Origin: an uncultured Lachnospiraceae bacterium
GTDB taxonomy: Bacteria > Bacillota > Clostridia > Lachnospirales > Lachnospiraceae
DNA length: 64,000 bases
Direction of reading: 5' to 3'
Assembly (NCBI GenBank): GCA_947564735.1
Contig: CANOEC010000003.1
Span: 143,432-207,431, forward strand
Shown: one piece after another, positions 8,338 to 16,552 of the stretch
Layout: every line of letters begins with the position of its first letter
How positions within the stretch are numbered: position 1 is the stretch's first letter
The notes under the pieces: generated by a model
Told to the model about the DNA's origin: nothing
Seen by the model: the letters and a program-made list of their open reading frames with translations, nothing else
Database searches by the model: none
Position numbers and translations under genes: made by a program

Positions 8338-8835
8338 CTATCTTTTATTGAAACCAGAATACAAATGTGCTCCAAATTGCGTCACTTTTTCATTCACATC
8401 ATCAAAGAATCCTCTCATGCCACCACGCTCGCGTTCTGCCAGATATCTTGCCCAATCCTCATCCCGCTCCTGCGCTCTCTGTCTTGCTATCTCATCAAGT
8501 TCCTCAACCGCCCCGCTCTCTTCCTGACGTACAGACGTCCTCTGTACGCTTTCCGCACGGTCGTTTGGCATAAAGATTAGCGCTGCGAGTGCTGCCGCCA
8601 TAGCTACCAGCACTTTCGCACGGTAGGCAAAGGTCTGTCTTTTCTTCGCAGCACGCCTTTCCCGCCGCAGACTGTCAAAAATATTTTGCTTAAGCTGCCT
8701 TGGGGCATGAAGCATTTCCTCCGACTCTACCTGCCTGATAAGCTCCGCGAGTGCCTCGTCAGTCAGACCATCAAATAAACAATCATTTCGCGTCCGGCTT
8801 ATTTTTTTCTTTTCATCGTCTATATGATATATCAT
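8338..8835 (-). CDS. Probable anti-sigma factor (single membrane span)
   Basis: The 165-residue product has a cytoplasmic N-terminal part rich in charged residues (LTDEALAELIRQVESEEM), one membrane span near residues 75-92 (VLVAMAAALAALIFM), and an extracytoplasmic charged tail. Its start overlaps the sigma-factor stop codon in an ATGA arrangement, which implies translational coupling and fits a sigma/anti-sigma pair. No zinc-binding ZAS motif is visible, so assignment rests on context and topology. It would hold the adjacent ECF factor inactive at the membrane. Confidence 0.65.
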   Translation of the reverse strand: MIYHIDDEKKKISRTRNDCLFDGLTDEALAELIRQVESEEMLHAPRQLKQNIFDSLRRERRAAKKRQTFAYRAKVLVAMAAALAALIFMPNDRAESVQRTSVRQEESGAVEELDEIARQRAQERDEDWARYLAERERGGMRGFFDDVNEKVTQFGAHLYSGFNKR

Positions 8836-9341
8836 GCGCCCTTCTCCTTTCCATACAGCTTGCGCAGCATTGACCGTGCCCGGTAAACCTGCGTCTGCAC
8901 CGTTTTAAGCTTCATACCTTTTTGCCTCGCAATCTCCGCAGCATCCATTTCATCATAATAGTAAGCTTTGGCGATCTCATCATACGGTGGCTTCAATGCC
9001 CTGCACCTTGCCAATAATGTCTCTCGTACTTCCTCCTCCAAACAGATGCTTTCCGGTGTCTCACCCGATATATGGACTTCCTCCATCCCGACATCTTCTG
9101 TCGGGATACTCCGTCTTCCGGCGCTCTGCAGCCAGTCCAGACATTTATTCGTTGCAATCCTGCACAGCCATGCCTTTTCATGGTTTCCGTCAAAGTCCTT
9201 CAAATGATTGTACGCAGATAGGAATGTATCCTGCGTCAAGTCCTCGGAGGCAAAATAATCCGATGTCATCTTATAACATATAGAAAAAACAAGATGTTGG
9301 TAAGAATCAATCAGCGCTGACAACTGTTCTTCCCTGTTAAT
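8832..9341 (-). CDS. ECF-type RNA polymerase sigma factor, possible ATT start
   Basis: This sigma-70 region 2/region 4 protein directs RNA polymerase to stress promoters. Region 2 shows YFASEDLTQDTFLSAYNHL and the WLCRIATNKCLDWL helix. Region 4 shows YYYDEMDAAEIARQKGMK followed by VQTQVYRARSMLRKLYG. The best ribosome-binding site (GGAAGGGGG) precedes an ATT codon, used here as the start. The nearest alternatives are a TTG and a GTG up to 63 bases upstream, inside a 26-bp tandem repeat and without ribosome-binding sites. The gene is coupled to the anti-sigma gene downstream. Confidence 0.85.
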   Translation of the reverse strand: MNREEQLSALIDSYQHLVFSICYKMTSDYFASEDLTQDTFLSAYNHLKDFDGNHEKAWLCRIATNKCLDWLQSAGRRSIPTEDVGMEEVHISGETPESICLEEEVRETLLARCRALKPPYDEIAKAYYYDEMDAAEIARQKGMKLKTVQTQVYRARSMLRKLYGKEKGA

Positions 9342-9364
9342 TGGATTTGCCCCCTTCCTATAAG

Positions 9365-9442
9365 TAAATTTGTTCCACAAATTAACTTTGTAAATTTGTT
9401 CCACAAGTTAACTTTGTAAATTTGTTCCACAAGTTAACTTTG
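9365..9442. repeat. Three tandem 26-bp repeats upstream of the ECF sigma gene
   Basis: Units begin at 9365, 9391 and 9417 and differ at one base. Each contains TTGT-TCC-ACAA, a palindrome around TTAA, and on the minus strand GTGGAAC. GGAAC is the usual core of ECF-type -35 elements. The array lies immediately upstream of the sigma gene and reads toward it. It may be an autoregulated promoter/operator array; that role is inference. Confidence 0.75.
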
Positions 9443-9580
9443 TAACTCTATCTATTATAACGAAGCGCTCCTTCAATTGTCTTCAACATTCTCAAAAATA
9501 TATTTTTATTCTACTTTTTACGTTTGCTTCGCCGCTTGATTTTTATGAAAAAAATTTTCTCATAAAATTGAAAATCCCCC

Positions 9581-9609
9581 TTTACTTATTTTTCTTTTAG
9601 GACTATATT
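9581..9609 (+). promoter_or_regulatory. Predicted promoter of the ABC exporter operon
   Basis: TTTACT and TATATT are separated by 17 bases, with transcription predicted to start about 35 bases before the first ABC gene. An AT-rich imperfect palindrome lies just upstream at about 9544-9565. Confidence 0.45.
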
Positions 9610-9653
9610 CATATCTAAGCGCACAAAAAGGATGAACAGAGAGGTACCTATTT

Positions 9654-11435
9654 ATGACTCCCATGAAATGGTTTTATTCTTTCTTAAGAAAGCACAACCG
9701 GAGCATTTTCTTCGGTCTTGTGCTCGTCACAGTTATCTCTGTACTTGCAATCGTCAAACCGATTGTGTCCGGTTCTATTGTAGACGATGTCATCATGAAC
9801 GGACAGTACGACCTATTACCCCGGCTTATTACATTACTGATTGTCATCACCATACTCAGAGGTGCCCTGCGTTATCTGTCACAGGTTATTTTTGAGACCT
9901 GCTCTCAGGATGTCCTCTACGCTATGCGTGATACGGTGTACCGCAAACTTTTACAGGAAGACTTTAACTTCTATAACAAGAAGAGAACCGGTGATCTGCT
10001 CAGTCGGCAGACCGGTGATATGGACGCCATTCGTCATTTCATAGCATTTGTTATTTATCAAGTGTATGAAAACGTATTTCTTTTCCTGTTTGCACTAATC
10101 ATGGTGTTTACCGTAAATGTAAAACTTGCGCTGTGCATGTGCTTCGTGCTGCCTTTTTCCCTGCTCGTAACATTGAGCCAGACGAAGAATGGACGCCCCT
10201 GCTTCCAGCATATCAGAGAGCAGTTTTCATCCCTGAACACCTTTGTGCAGGAAAATATCAGCGGAAACCGTGTGGTGAAAGCATTTTCCAAAGAAGACTA
10301 TGAAATCGGAAAATTTAATAAAGAAAATGACGGCTACCGCGATGCCGAACTTGCTGCCGCCGAAATCTGGACGAAATATGTACCGCAATTTGAGTTTCTC
10401 TCCAATATGCTCACCATCATCCTTATGCTCGTGGGCAGTATCATGGTAATCCAAGGCTCCATGACATTAGGAAACTATGTAACCGTCAACGGTTATCTGT
10501 GGATGCTCATGAATCCGCTGCGTCAAATTGGCTGGCGCATCAACGATATACAGCGTTTTACAACCTCTGTTGAAAAAATATATGCCACCTACAGCGAAGA
10601 GCCCAACGTAAAGTTTCCGGCAAAGGCGATTCCCTGCAAACGCTTAAAGGGCGACGTCGAGTTTAGGAATGTGTCCTACAGTGCAGATGATGAAGATATC
10701 ATACACAACGTCAGCTTTCATGTAAAAAGCGGTCAGACCGTAGGAATCTTAGGTTCCACCGGTTCGGGCAAATCAACCATCATGAATCTGCTGTGCCGTT
10801 TCTACGATGTGACAGATGGCGAAGTTCTCGTTGACGGCAGAAACGTGAAAGATTTGGATCTATATAATTTACGCCAAAATATCGGTATGGCGATGCAGGA
10901 TGTATTCCTCTTCTCCGACACGATTGAAGGCAATATCGCCTACAGCAAACCGGACTGTCCCTTTGAGGATGTAGAAAAGGCTGCAATCATGGCGGACGCC
11001 GACGGCTTCATCCGTCAGATGCCTGATGGATATGACACGATTGTGGGGGAACGAGGCGTCGGTCTTTCCGGCGGTCAGAAGCAACGAATTTCGCTTGCCC
11101 GTGCCCTATTAAAGAATCCTTCGATACTGATTCTCGACGACACCACATCTGCTGTCGATATGGAAACCGAAAGTTACATACAAAAACAGCTTAGCACATT
11201 AGATAACAGGTGTACTATCTTCGTTGTCGCATACCGCATTTCTTCTATCAAGGATTCTGATTTGATACTGGTGGTCAACGACGGACGCATCGTGGAACAG
11301 GGTACACACGATGAGCTTATGAAGAATAACGGCTATTATGCTACCGTATTCCATCACCAGTACGGTGAATATGAGAAATATGTAGACGAACTGAACCGGA
11401 CTTCCGGGAAAGGAGGCGGATACTATGGCGCGTAA
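9654..11435 (+). CDS. ABC exporter half-transporter with degenerate nucleotide site (subunit 1)
   Basis: The 593-residue fusion has an N-terminal six-helix membrane domain (residues about 15-310) and a C-terminal ATPase. Walker A is GSTGSGKST near residue 366, and the signature LSGGQKQR near 470 is canonical. The Walker B region reads ILILDDTTS, with Asp in place of the catalytic Glu, and the switch reads VVAYR, with Tyr in place of the conserved His. This is the typical degenerate half of a heterodimeric multidrug exporter of the BmrCD/TM287-288 kind. Its partner overlaps its 3-prime end by 11 bases. The substrate is unknown. Confidence 0.92.
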   Translation: MTPMKWFYSFLRKHNRSIFFGLVLVTVISVLAIVKPIVSGSIVDDVIMNGQYDLLPRLITLLIVITILRGALRYLSQVIFETCSQDVLYAMRDTVYRKLLQEDFNFYNKKRTGDLLSRQTGDMDAIRHFIAFVIYQVYENVFLFLFALIMVFTVNVKLALCMCFVLPFSLLVTLSQTKNGRPCFQHIREQFSSLNTFVQENISGNRVVKAFSKEDYEIGKFNKENDGYRDAELAAAEIWTKYVPQFEFLSNMLTIILMLVGSIMVIQGSMTLGNYVTVNGYLWMLMNPLRQIGWRINDIQRFTTSVEKIYATYSEEPNVKFPAKAIPCKRLKGDVEFRNVSYSADDEDIIHNVSFHVKSGQTVGILGSTGSGKSTIMNLLCRFYDVTDGEVLVDGRNVKDLDLYNLRQNIGMAMQDVFLFSDTIEGNIAYSKPDCPFEDVEKAAIMADADGFIRQMPDGYDTIVGERGVGLSGGQKQRISLARALLKNPSILILDDTTSAVDMETESYIQKQLSTLDNRCTIFVVAYRISSIKDSDLILVVNDGRIVEQGTHDELMKNNGYYATVFHHQYGEYEKYVDELNRTSGKGGGYYGA

Positions 11436-13218
11436 TAAATATGATATTGACGAGATAATAGAAGAAAGCTACGACATCAAACAGCTTAGCAGACTGCTCA
11501 AATATGTCAGACCCTACCGCGGTCAGCTTGCACTTGCTCTGTTTTTGATGTTGTCCTCCTCAGCGCTGACCATGCTCTTTCCCATCTTTATCAGCGAAAT
11601 CATGGACACTTATATTCCAGCCGGTAATATTAAGGCTATTGTAATCATTACATTAATATCGCTCGTTATTGTATTGTATGCCTGCGTCTGCATCCGTTTA
11701 AAAATCCGCATCACAAGCCGCGTAGGACAATCCGTGGTTCATGAACTTCGTTCGGACATTTTCTGCCATTTGCAGGAGCTTCCTTTCTCCTACTATGATG
11801 AACGTCCGCATGGTAAGATTCAGGTACGCGTAGTCAATTACGTCAACAGCTTAAGCGATCTGTTGTCCAACGGTATTATCAATACGATTACGGATATGTG
11901 TAATCTGATTTTTATCCTGTTTTTCATGTTTGCACTGCATGTAAGGCTTACCTTGATCTGTCTGTGCGGACTCCCCGTACTGATGGCAGTCATTATTTTC
12001 GTGAAAAGAAGGCAACGGCGCGCATGGCAGATACAAAGCAACAAGCAGTCAAACCTGACCGCATACATTGCAGAAAGCATAAACGGTATCCGGGTCACCC
12101 AGTCGTTTGTCCGTGAAAAAGAAAATACTTCCATCTTTAACCGCCTCAGTGACAATTACCGCGGTGCATGGATGCGCGCTGTAAAATACAATTTTATCAT
12201 GTGGCCCTGCATTGACTCCATCTCTACTGTGACGACCGCTTTTATCTACGTCGTCGGCATCGGATGGATTTCCGGAGAGCTCTACGGTGTAACAATCGGT
12301 ATCCTGATTGCTTTTACCTCCTACATATCAAGATTCTGGGAACCGATCAATACACTTGCCTCCTTCTACAACTCGCTGCTAACTGCAATTGCGTATCTGG
12401 AACGCATCTTTGAAACCATTGACGAACCGGTCAACGTAAAAGACGTGCCGGATGCCGTTCCCATCCCGCCAATACGTGGCGAAGTAGTATTTAAGGATGT
12501 GTGTTTCAGTTATGAAGACAATGTACAGATATTAAATAAGGTCAATTTTACCGCGCATCCCGGCGATACCTTCGCCATTGTCGGACCTACCGGCGCAGGA
12601 AAATCGACCATCGTCAATCTTATCAGCCGCTTCTACAACGTGGATTCCGGCGAGATTCTGATTGATGGTATAGACATCTCTAAAGTAACTTTAAAATCTC
12701 TGCATAAGCAGATGGGCATCATGATGCAGGACAGCTTTATCTTCTCCGGCACCATTATGGATAATATACGTTATGGAAATCTCGAAGCCACCGATGAAGA
12801 TGTCATCAACGCGGCAAAGACTGTCTGTGCCCACGACTTTATTATGGAAATGGAAAATGGCTATCAGACGCAGGTCAACGAACGCGGAAGCCGTCTGTCC
12901 GCAGGACAGCGCCAGCTTATTAGCTTCGCCAGAGCGCTTCTGGAGAATCCGGCAATCCTGATTCTCGACGAGGCGACCTCCAGTATTGATACAGAAACCG
13001 AAATCCTACTGCAGAAAGGACTTGACCGGCTGCTGCAGGGGCGCACATCCTTCATTATCGCCCACCGGCTGTCTACCATCAAGAATGCCGGCTGCATTAT
13101 GTATGTTGATAAAGGAAATATTCTTGAGATGGGCACTCATGAAGAACTACTTTCCCTAAAAGGAGAATACTATAAGTTATTCATGTCACAATATGATTTT
13201 CTCACGGAAAAGGGCTAA
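11425..13218 (+). CDS. ABC exporter half-transporter, catalytically complete (subunit 2)
   Basis: The 597-residue product has six membrane helices (about residues 30-330) and an ATPase domain. Walker A is GPTGAGKST near 388, Walker B ILILDEATSS carries the catalytic Glu, and the switch is IIAHRLS with its His. The signature is LSAGQRQ, with Ala in place of the second-position Gly. This weakened signature would face the degenerate Walker site of subunit 1, so the two genes are built as an asymmetric pair. A GGAGG inside the end of subunit 1 precedes its ATG. Confidence 0.92.
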   Translation: MARNKYDIDEIIEESYDIKQLSRLLKYVRPYRGQLALALFLMLSSSALTMLFPIFISEIMDTYIPAGNIKAIVIITLISLVIVLYACVCIRLKIRITSRVGQSVVHELRSDIFCHLQELPFSYYDERPHGKIQVRVVNYVNSLSDLLSNGIINTITDMCNLIFILFFMFALHVRLTLICLCGLPVLMAVIIFVKRRQRRAWQIQSNKQSNLTAYIAESINGIRVTQSFVREKENTSIFNRLSDNYRGAWMRAVKYNFIMWPCIDSISTVTTAFIYVVGIGWISGELYGVTIGILIAFTSYISRFWEPINTLASFYNSLLTAIAYLERIFETIDEPVNVKDVPDAVPIPPIRGEVVFKDVCFSYEDNVQILNKVNFTAHPGDTFAIVGPTGAGKSTIVNLISRFYNVDSGEILIDGIDISKVTLKSLHKQMGIMMQDSFIFSGTIMDNIRYGNLEATDEDVINAAKTVCAHDFIMEMENGYQTQVNERGSRLSAGQRQLISFARALLENPAILILDEATSSIDTETEILLQKGLDRLLQGRTSFIIAHRLSTIKNAGCIMYVDKGNILEMGTHEELLSLKGEYYKLFMSQYDFLTEKG

Positions 13219-13229
13219 AAAATATGCAA

Positions 13230-13256
13230 AAAGGGTAGAAGAAACTTCTACCCTTT
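13230..13256. terminator. Bidirectional terminator between the exporter operon and spoVAE
   Basis: AAAGGGTAGAAG and CTTCTACCCTTT form a perfect 12-bp stem with an AAA loop. It begins 11 bases after the exporter stop codon, and the other strand contains the spoVAE stop codon inside the stem. It probably serves both convergent units. Confidence 0.8.
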
Positions 13257-13604
13257 CATTTTCGGCTTGAAAACAAGACTTGCCAGATATCCGAACACAA
13301 GCGCAGCGCAGCACCCAACCGCACCTGTCTTGAATCCCCCTTGAAACAGTCCGATAAATCCGCTTTCCGAAACCGCTTCCTTAACACCTTTCATCAAAAT
13401 GTTGCCATATCCGAGAAGCGGCACACTTGCACCTGCGCCCGCATACTCCATAAACGGTTCATACCATCCGAAAAAACTGATGACCGCACCCGTACAGACA
13501 AGCATCACCATGATGCGTCCCGGCATCAGTTTTGTTTTTTCCAGTAAAATCTGTACCAGTGCACAAATCAGACCACCCACCCAGAATGCGTTGAAATAAT
13601 CCAT
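13248..13604 (-). CDS. spoVAE: Stage V sporulation protein AE (SpoVAE/SpoVAEb type)
   Basis: The 118-residue membrane protein has four hydrophobic segments and the family patterns MDYFNAFWVGGLICALVQI, KTKLMPGRIMVMLVCTGAV and GAGASVPLLGYGN. SpoVA proteins form the inner-membrane channel that moves calcium dipicolinate into the forespore and out at germination. Here the gene stands alone, 4.3 kb from spoVAD and 22 kb from spoVAA-AB-AC. No convincing sigma-G promoter was found directly upstream. The ribosome-binding site is weak. Confidence 0.88.
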   Translation of the reverse strand: MDYFNAFWVGGLICALVQILLEKTKLMPGRIMVMLVCTGAVISFFGWYEPFMEYAGAGASVPLLGYGNILMKGVKEAVSESGFIGLFQGGFKTGAVGCCAALVFGYLASLVFKPKMKG

Positions 13605-13727
13605 CCAAAATCACCGTCCCGTTCTTTTTGATGATATTCTCTGCAAATCCGGAAATAATATGCAGATGGTGGAAAGATTTTTCGTTTCTTTCCAATGATA
13701 TATTATTCCATAAATATGTGTTTAAGT

Positions 13728-14228
13728 TTACATAACTTTATTTGCAATCTGCTCCACAATCTCACGAATTGACAACACTTCACAGTCTACTGTGAAATCA
13801 GCATACTTTTCATATAGAGGAACTCTTTCGGTATAAAGCTCCGGCAGTCCTTGTCCCTCCCTCAGTGTCACACCGCGCTCATTCAAATCCCCCAGCCTGT
13901 CAGCAATCGCAGCACAAGATAATTTTAGGTATATAAGGCTTCCAACCTGCTTAAAATGCCTCATTGCCTTATCACCGTATACCGCACTGCCTCCAGTGGC
14001 AATCACACATCTATGCGTCTCAATGGATGCATTGACTGTTTCCTCAATCTTCCAGAACCCTTCTACACCCCGCTCCGATATGATTTCATGTAACAATCTG
14101 CCCTCTTTGCTCTGAATTAACAAATCTGAATCCATAAAAGCATACCCCAGCTTTTTTGCCAGCACGACACCTACCGTACTCTTTCCTGCACCGGGCATAC
14201 CAATAAGAATGATATTGTCCTTGTTCAT
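13728..14228 (-). CDS. Shikimate-kinase-like P-loop protein with altered substrate residues
   Basis: The 166-residue protein fits the shikimate kinase fold. The P-loop is GMPGAGKST at about residues 9-17, followed by the Asp pair in MDSDLLI and the lid Arg region TERVPLYEKYADF. However, the usual GExxFRxxE motif reads GVEGFWKIEE, so the shikimate-binding Arg is missing. The usual GGG reads TGGSAVY. It could be a kinase with another substrate or a divergent AroK. The ribosome-binding site is weak. No other aromatic-pathway gene is in the window. Confidence 0.75.
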   Translation of the reverse strand: MNKDNIILIGMPGAGKSTVGVVLAKKLGYAFMDSDLLIQSKEGRLLHEIISERGVEGFWKIEETVNASIETHRCVIATGGSAVYGDKAMRHFKQVGSLIYLKLSCAAIADRLGDLNERGVTLREGQGLPELYTERVPLYEKYADFTVDCEVLSIREIVEQIANKVM

Positions 14229-14325
14229 AATTTATGTAAACCTCATAGTATATTATTTTTGCATCCGATTTCCATATTATGCCTCTGTGTACTCTTACCG
14301 TGTCACATTTTCATCTTACCTTTTC

Positions 14326-14414
14326 TATATAGATGATGTTGGGGCAAATAAAACTTTTACAAAATACTACCGGCAGATTGTGCAAAGCACCTTTTGACAC
14401 CCGAATCCTATATA
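14326..14414. repeat. Short 89-bp derivative of the dispersed inverted-repeat element
   Basis: It is bounded by TATATAG and CTATATA. The left end carries GATGATGTTGGGG and the right end GCACCTTTTGACACCC, both of which match the termini of the 313-bp element at 38001-38313. CGGCAGATTGTGCAAA in the middle matches the conserved inner block. It looks like an internally deleted copy. Confidence 0.65.
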
Positions 14415-14461
14415 CTATTTCTGCACAGCATTTTCACGTCTCCATTATAGTTTACATAATA

Positions 14462-14839
14462 TCATTTCAAATACACTATCACTTCAACTTCGCACAGCAC
14501 ATCCTTAGGAAGCTGTTTGACTGCTACACAACTTCTGGCGGGCTTCTCTGTAAAATACTTCTCATACACGGCATTAAAGGCAGCAAAATCTGCCATCTCG
14601 GCAAGGAAACACGTTGTTTTCACCACGTTCGTATAATCAGTCCCAGCCTCTTTAAGAATTGCCCCCACATTTTTCATAACCTGCTCAGCCTGCTCCGTGA
14701 TATCGCTTCCCATAATTTCTCCGGTTGCCGGATTGATAGGAATCTGCCCCGACGCAAATAGAAAATCTCCTGCAATAATCCCCTGTGAATAAGGTCCAAT
14801 TGCCGCTGGTGCTTTGTCTGTAGATACTTTAGTTAACAT
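14462..14839 (-). CDS. ridA: RidA family reactive-intermediate deaminase
   Basis: RidA hydrolyses reactive enamines and imines released by PLP enzymes such as threonine dehydratase. The 125-residue length is standard. Family motifs are AIGPYSQGI near residue 13, FASGQIPINPATGEI near 28, and the C-terminal PARSCVAVKQLPKDVLCEVE, where the Arg and Glu bind substrate. AGAGAGG lies eight bases before the ATG. It forms a trimeric cytoplasmic enzyme in known cases. Confidence 0.93.
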   Translation of the reverse strand: MLTKVSTDKAPAAIGPYSQGIIAGDFLFASGQIPINPATGEIMGSDITEQAEQVMKNVGAILKEAGTDYTNVVKTTCFLAEMADFAAFNAVYEKYFTEKPARSCVAVKQLPKDVLCEVEVIVYLK

Positions 14840-14860
14840 AATATATACCTCTCTTTCTTT

Positions 14861-15094
14861 TTATAATTCCCCGAACCGCGCCCGTACATAAAATCCCCGC
14901 GCATTCTCAATGACTTCCGTCACCACGCCTTCACGTTCCAACATTCGCTCCCGAAAGGGAAAATTTCCCGACATTGCCAGAGAAGGGTCAATCGTATAAT
15001 AATAATTGCTTGGAAGAACTCCCTCTGTCACGGTAACATGATCCCCTTCCTTCAACAATCCGGGACGCTCCATCTTGAATTCCATCTCCCGCAT
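14861..15094 (-). CDS. Small conserved hypothetical protein
   Basis: The 77-residue basic/acidic mixed protein contains GDHVTVTEGVLPSNYYYT and ERMLEREGVVTEVIENARGF, a pattern like a small beta-barrel. There is no signal peptide or known motif. GGGG lies seven bases before the ATG. It lies between the SDR gene upstream and ridA downstream on the same strand with short gaps, so the three may form an operon. Confidence 0.6.
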   Translation of the reverse strand: MREMEFKMERPGLLKEGDHVTVTEGVLPSNYYYTIDPSLAMSGNFPFRERMLEREGVVTEVIENARGFYVRARFGEL

Positions 15095-15112
15095 CGTCTA
15101 TCCCCTTTCAAT

Positions 15113-16138
15113 CTAATATCCTTTTACTCTTGCAACAGCCTCTTCCTGCGCCGCAATCACATTGTCGCACCATTTGTCAAATTCTAGGTCTTCCTTCTGG
15201 CATTCCGGATGACTAAGCACATACTCTACCGCCATACGCGCTCCCTCATCGAAACGAATAGTTGCTGTATAACCCGGTACAAGCCGCTTCAGCTTCGCAT
15301 TATCAAATACCACACTATTTGCTTTATCGCCTAACAAACCACCTCGCAAATCCCACTTCGCCGGAGTTGACGCCGCAGCAAACTCGCTAGAAACATAACA
15401 AGCCTTAAGCCCCACGCCAAGCGCGTCCGCTACTACCCGATAAATCTGATTCCACGTCAGCGTCTCATCACTCGTAATCTGCACTGCCTCACCAAGCGCA
15501 TGGACATTTCCCATCAATCCCACAAATCCATTTGCAAAATCATGACTGTGCGTCATCGTCCAAAGGGAAGTGCCATCTCCGTGAATAATGACCTTTTTCC
15601 CGTCAAGCATCCGCTTAAGCACCTGATAACTTCCACCCGGTCCGTGCAGACCAAGCGGCACCGCCCGCTCACTGTAGGTATGACTTGGGCGCACAATCGT
15701 AATTGGAAACCCTTCCTCACGATATAATTTCATCAGCAGTTCCTCACCCGCAATCTTGTTGCGCGAATACTCCCAGTAAGGATTCGCAAGCGGCGTCCCC
15801 TCATTGATACGGTAATCCGACAACGGTTTCTGATATGCGGAAGCCGAACTGATATAGATAAACTGCTTTGTCCTTCCTTTGAATAACCGATAATCCCTCT
15901 CAAGCTGCTGTGGCGTAAATGCAATAAAATCCGCTACCACGTCAAAGGTCTGATCCGCCAGCTTTCGTGCCACATCTTCCTCATCTTCGATGTCAGCCCG
16001 AATGATATTTACCCCTAGCGGCAATACATTATTACGTGTTCCCCGGTTAATCAGCCATAACTCATGCCCTTCTTCCAAAAGCTTTACGGAGATTGCCGTA
16101 CTAATCGTACCGGTTCCACCAATAAATAATGCCTTCAT
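15113..16138 (-). CDS. NAD-dependent epimerase/dehydratase (extended SDR)
   Basis: The 341-residue enzyme has an N-terminal Rossmann fold. The dinucleotide motif GGTGTIS is at residues 7-13, and DVVADFIAF corresponds to the strand-4 region. The catalytic Tyr/Lys pair lies in YSRNK near residue 125, after the SSASAY Ser motif. Residues 150-200 carry RPSHTY, where substrate contacts are made. It resembles nucleotide-sugar or flavonoid-like reductases of gut Firmicutes, but the substrate is unknown. It is the first gene of the group with the small hypothetical protein and ridA. Confidence 0.87.
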   Translation of the reverse strand: MKALFIGGTGTISTAISVKLLEEGHELWLINRGTRNNVLPLGVNIIRADIEDEEDVARKLADQTFDVVADFIAFTPQQLERDYRLFKGRTKQFIYISSASAYQKPLSDYRINEGTPLANPYWEYSRNKIAGEELLMKLYREEGFPITIVRPSHTYSERAVPLGLHGPGGSYQVLKRMLDGKKVIIHGDGTSLWTMTHSHDFANGFVGLMGNVHALGEAVQITSDETLTWNQIYRVVADALGVGLKACYVSSEFAAASTPAKWDLRGGLLGDKANSVVFDNAKLKRLVPGYTATIRFDEGARMAVEYVLSHPECQKEDLEFDKWCDNVIAAQEEAVARVKGY

Positions 16139-16265
16139 AATAATTTCCTCCTAATTTTCGTATTAAAATCCGTGCGCAAAAGGTCCTCTACTAATTCGAT
16201 ATACGATTCTTATGGCAAAAAAAGCTCTATCAATCTTATATGCACATATTTTTCTAATTCCAAAG

Positions 16266-16550
16266 TTACATATCAAACATTTTTCTAATCGGATTCACGC
16301 CCTTCGCCTGTTCAAGAATCGCCGCTTTCTCCCCCACAAGATAATCTTCCAGCTTACTGATTTCTTCCTTTGTAAAGCCTTCAGAGTGCTCAATGATTCC
16401 GTCCGGAACGACGCCCTCCGCCCAATCTTCATCCCTAAAGAACGAAACTCGAACGAATTTCCTGTCTTCCCTGCGAAGCATCCCCGAAATTAGGATCTTC
16501 ATTTCTTCAGAAGATGACTCTCTTTTTACGATTACTTTTCCGTCTTCCAT
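16266..16550 (-). CDS. Hypothetical protein coupled to the PDDEXK gene
   Basis: The 94-residue acidic protein contains MLRREDRKFVRVSFFRDEDW and a C-terminal helix ending KGVNPIRKMFDM. It starts two bases after the stop codon of the nuclease gene, so the two are probably translationally coupled. I do not recognise a family. It could be an accessory or regulator of the nuclease. Confidence 0.6.
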   Translation of the reverse strand: MEDGKVIVKRESSSEEMKILISGMLRREDRKFVRVSFFRDEDWAEGVVPDGIIEHSEGFTKEEISKLEDYLVGEKAAILEQAKGVNPIRKMFDM

Positions 16551-16552
16551 CT

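Noticed and set aside
13605-13727. Sigma-G promoter before spoVAE
   Set aside because: CATATTA could be a -10, but there is no GHATR-type -35 at 17-19 bases upstream.
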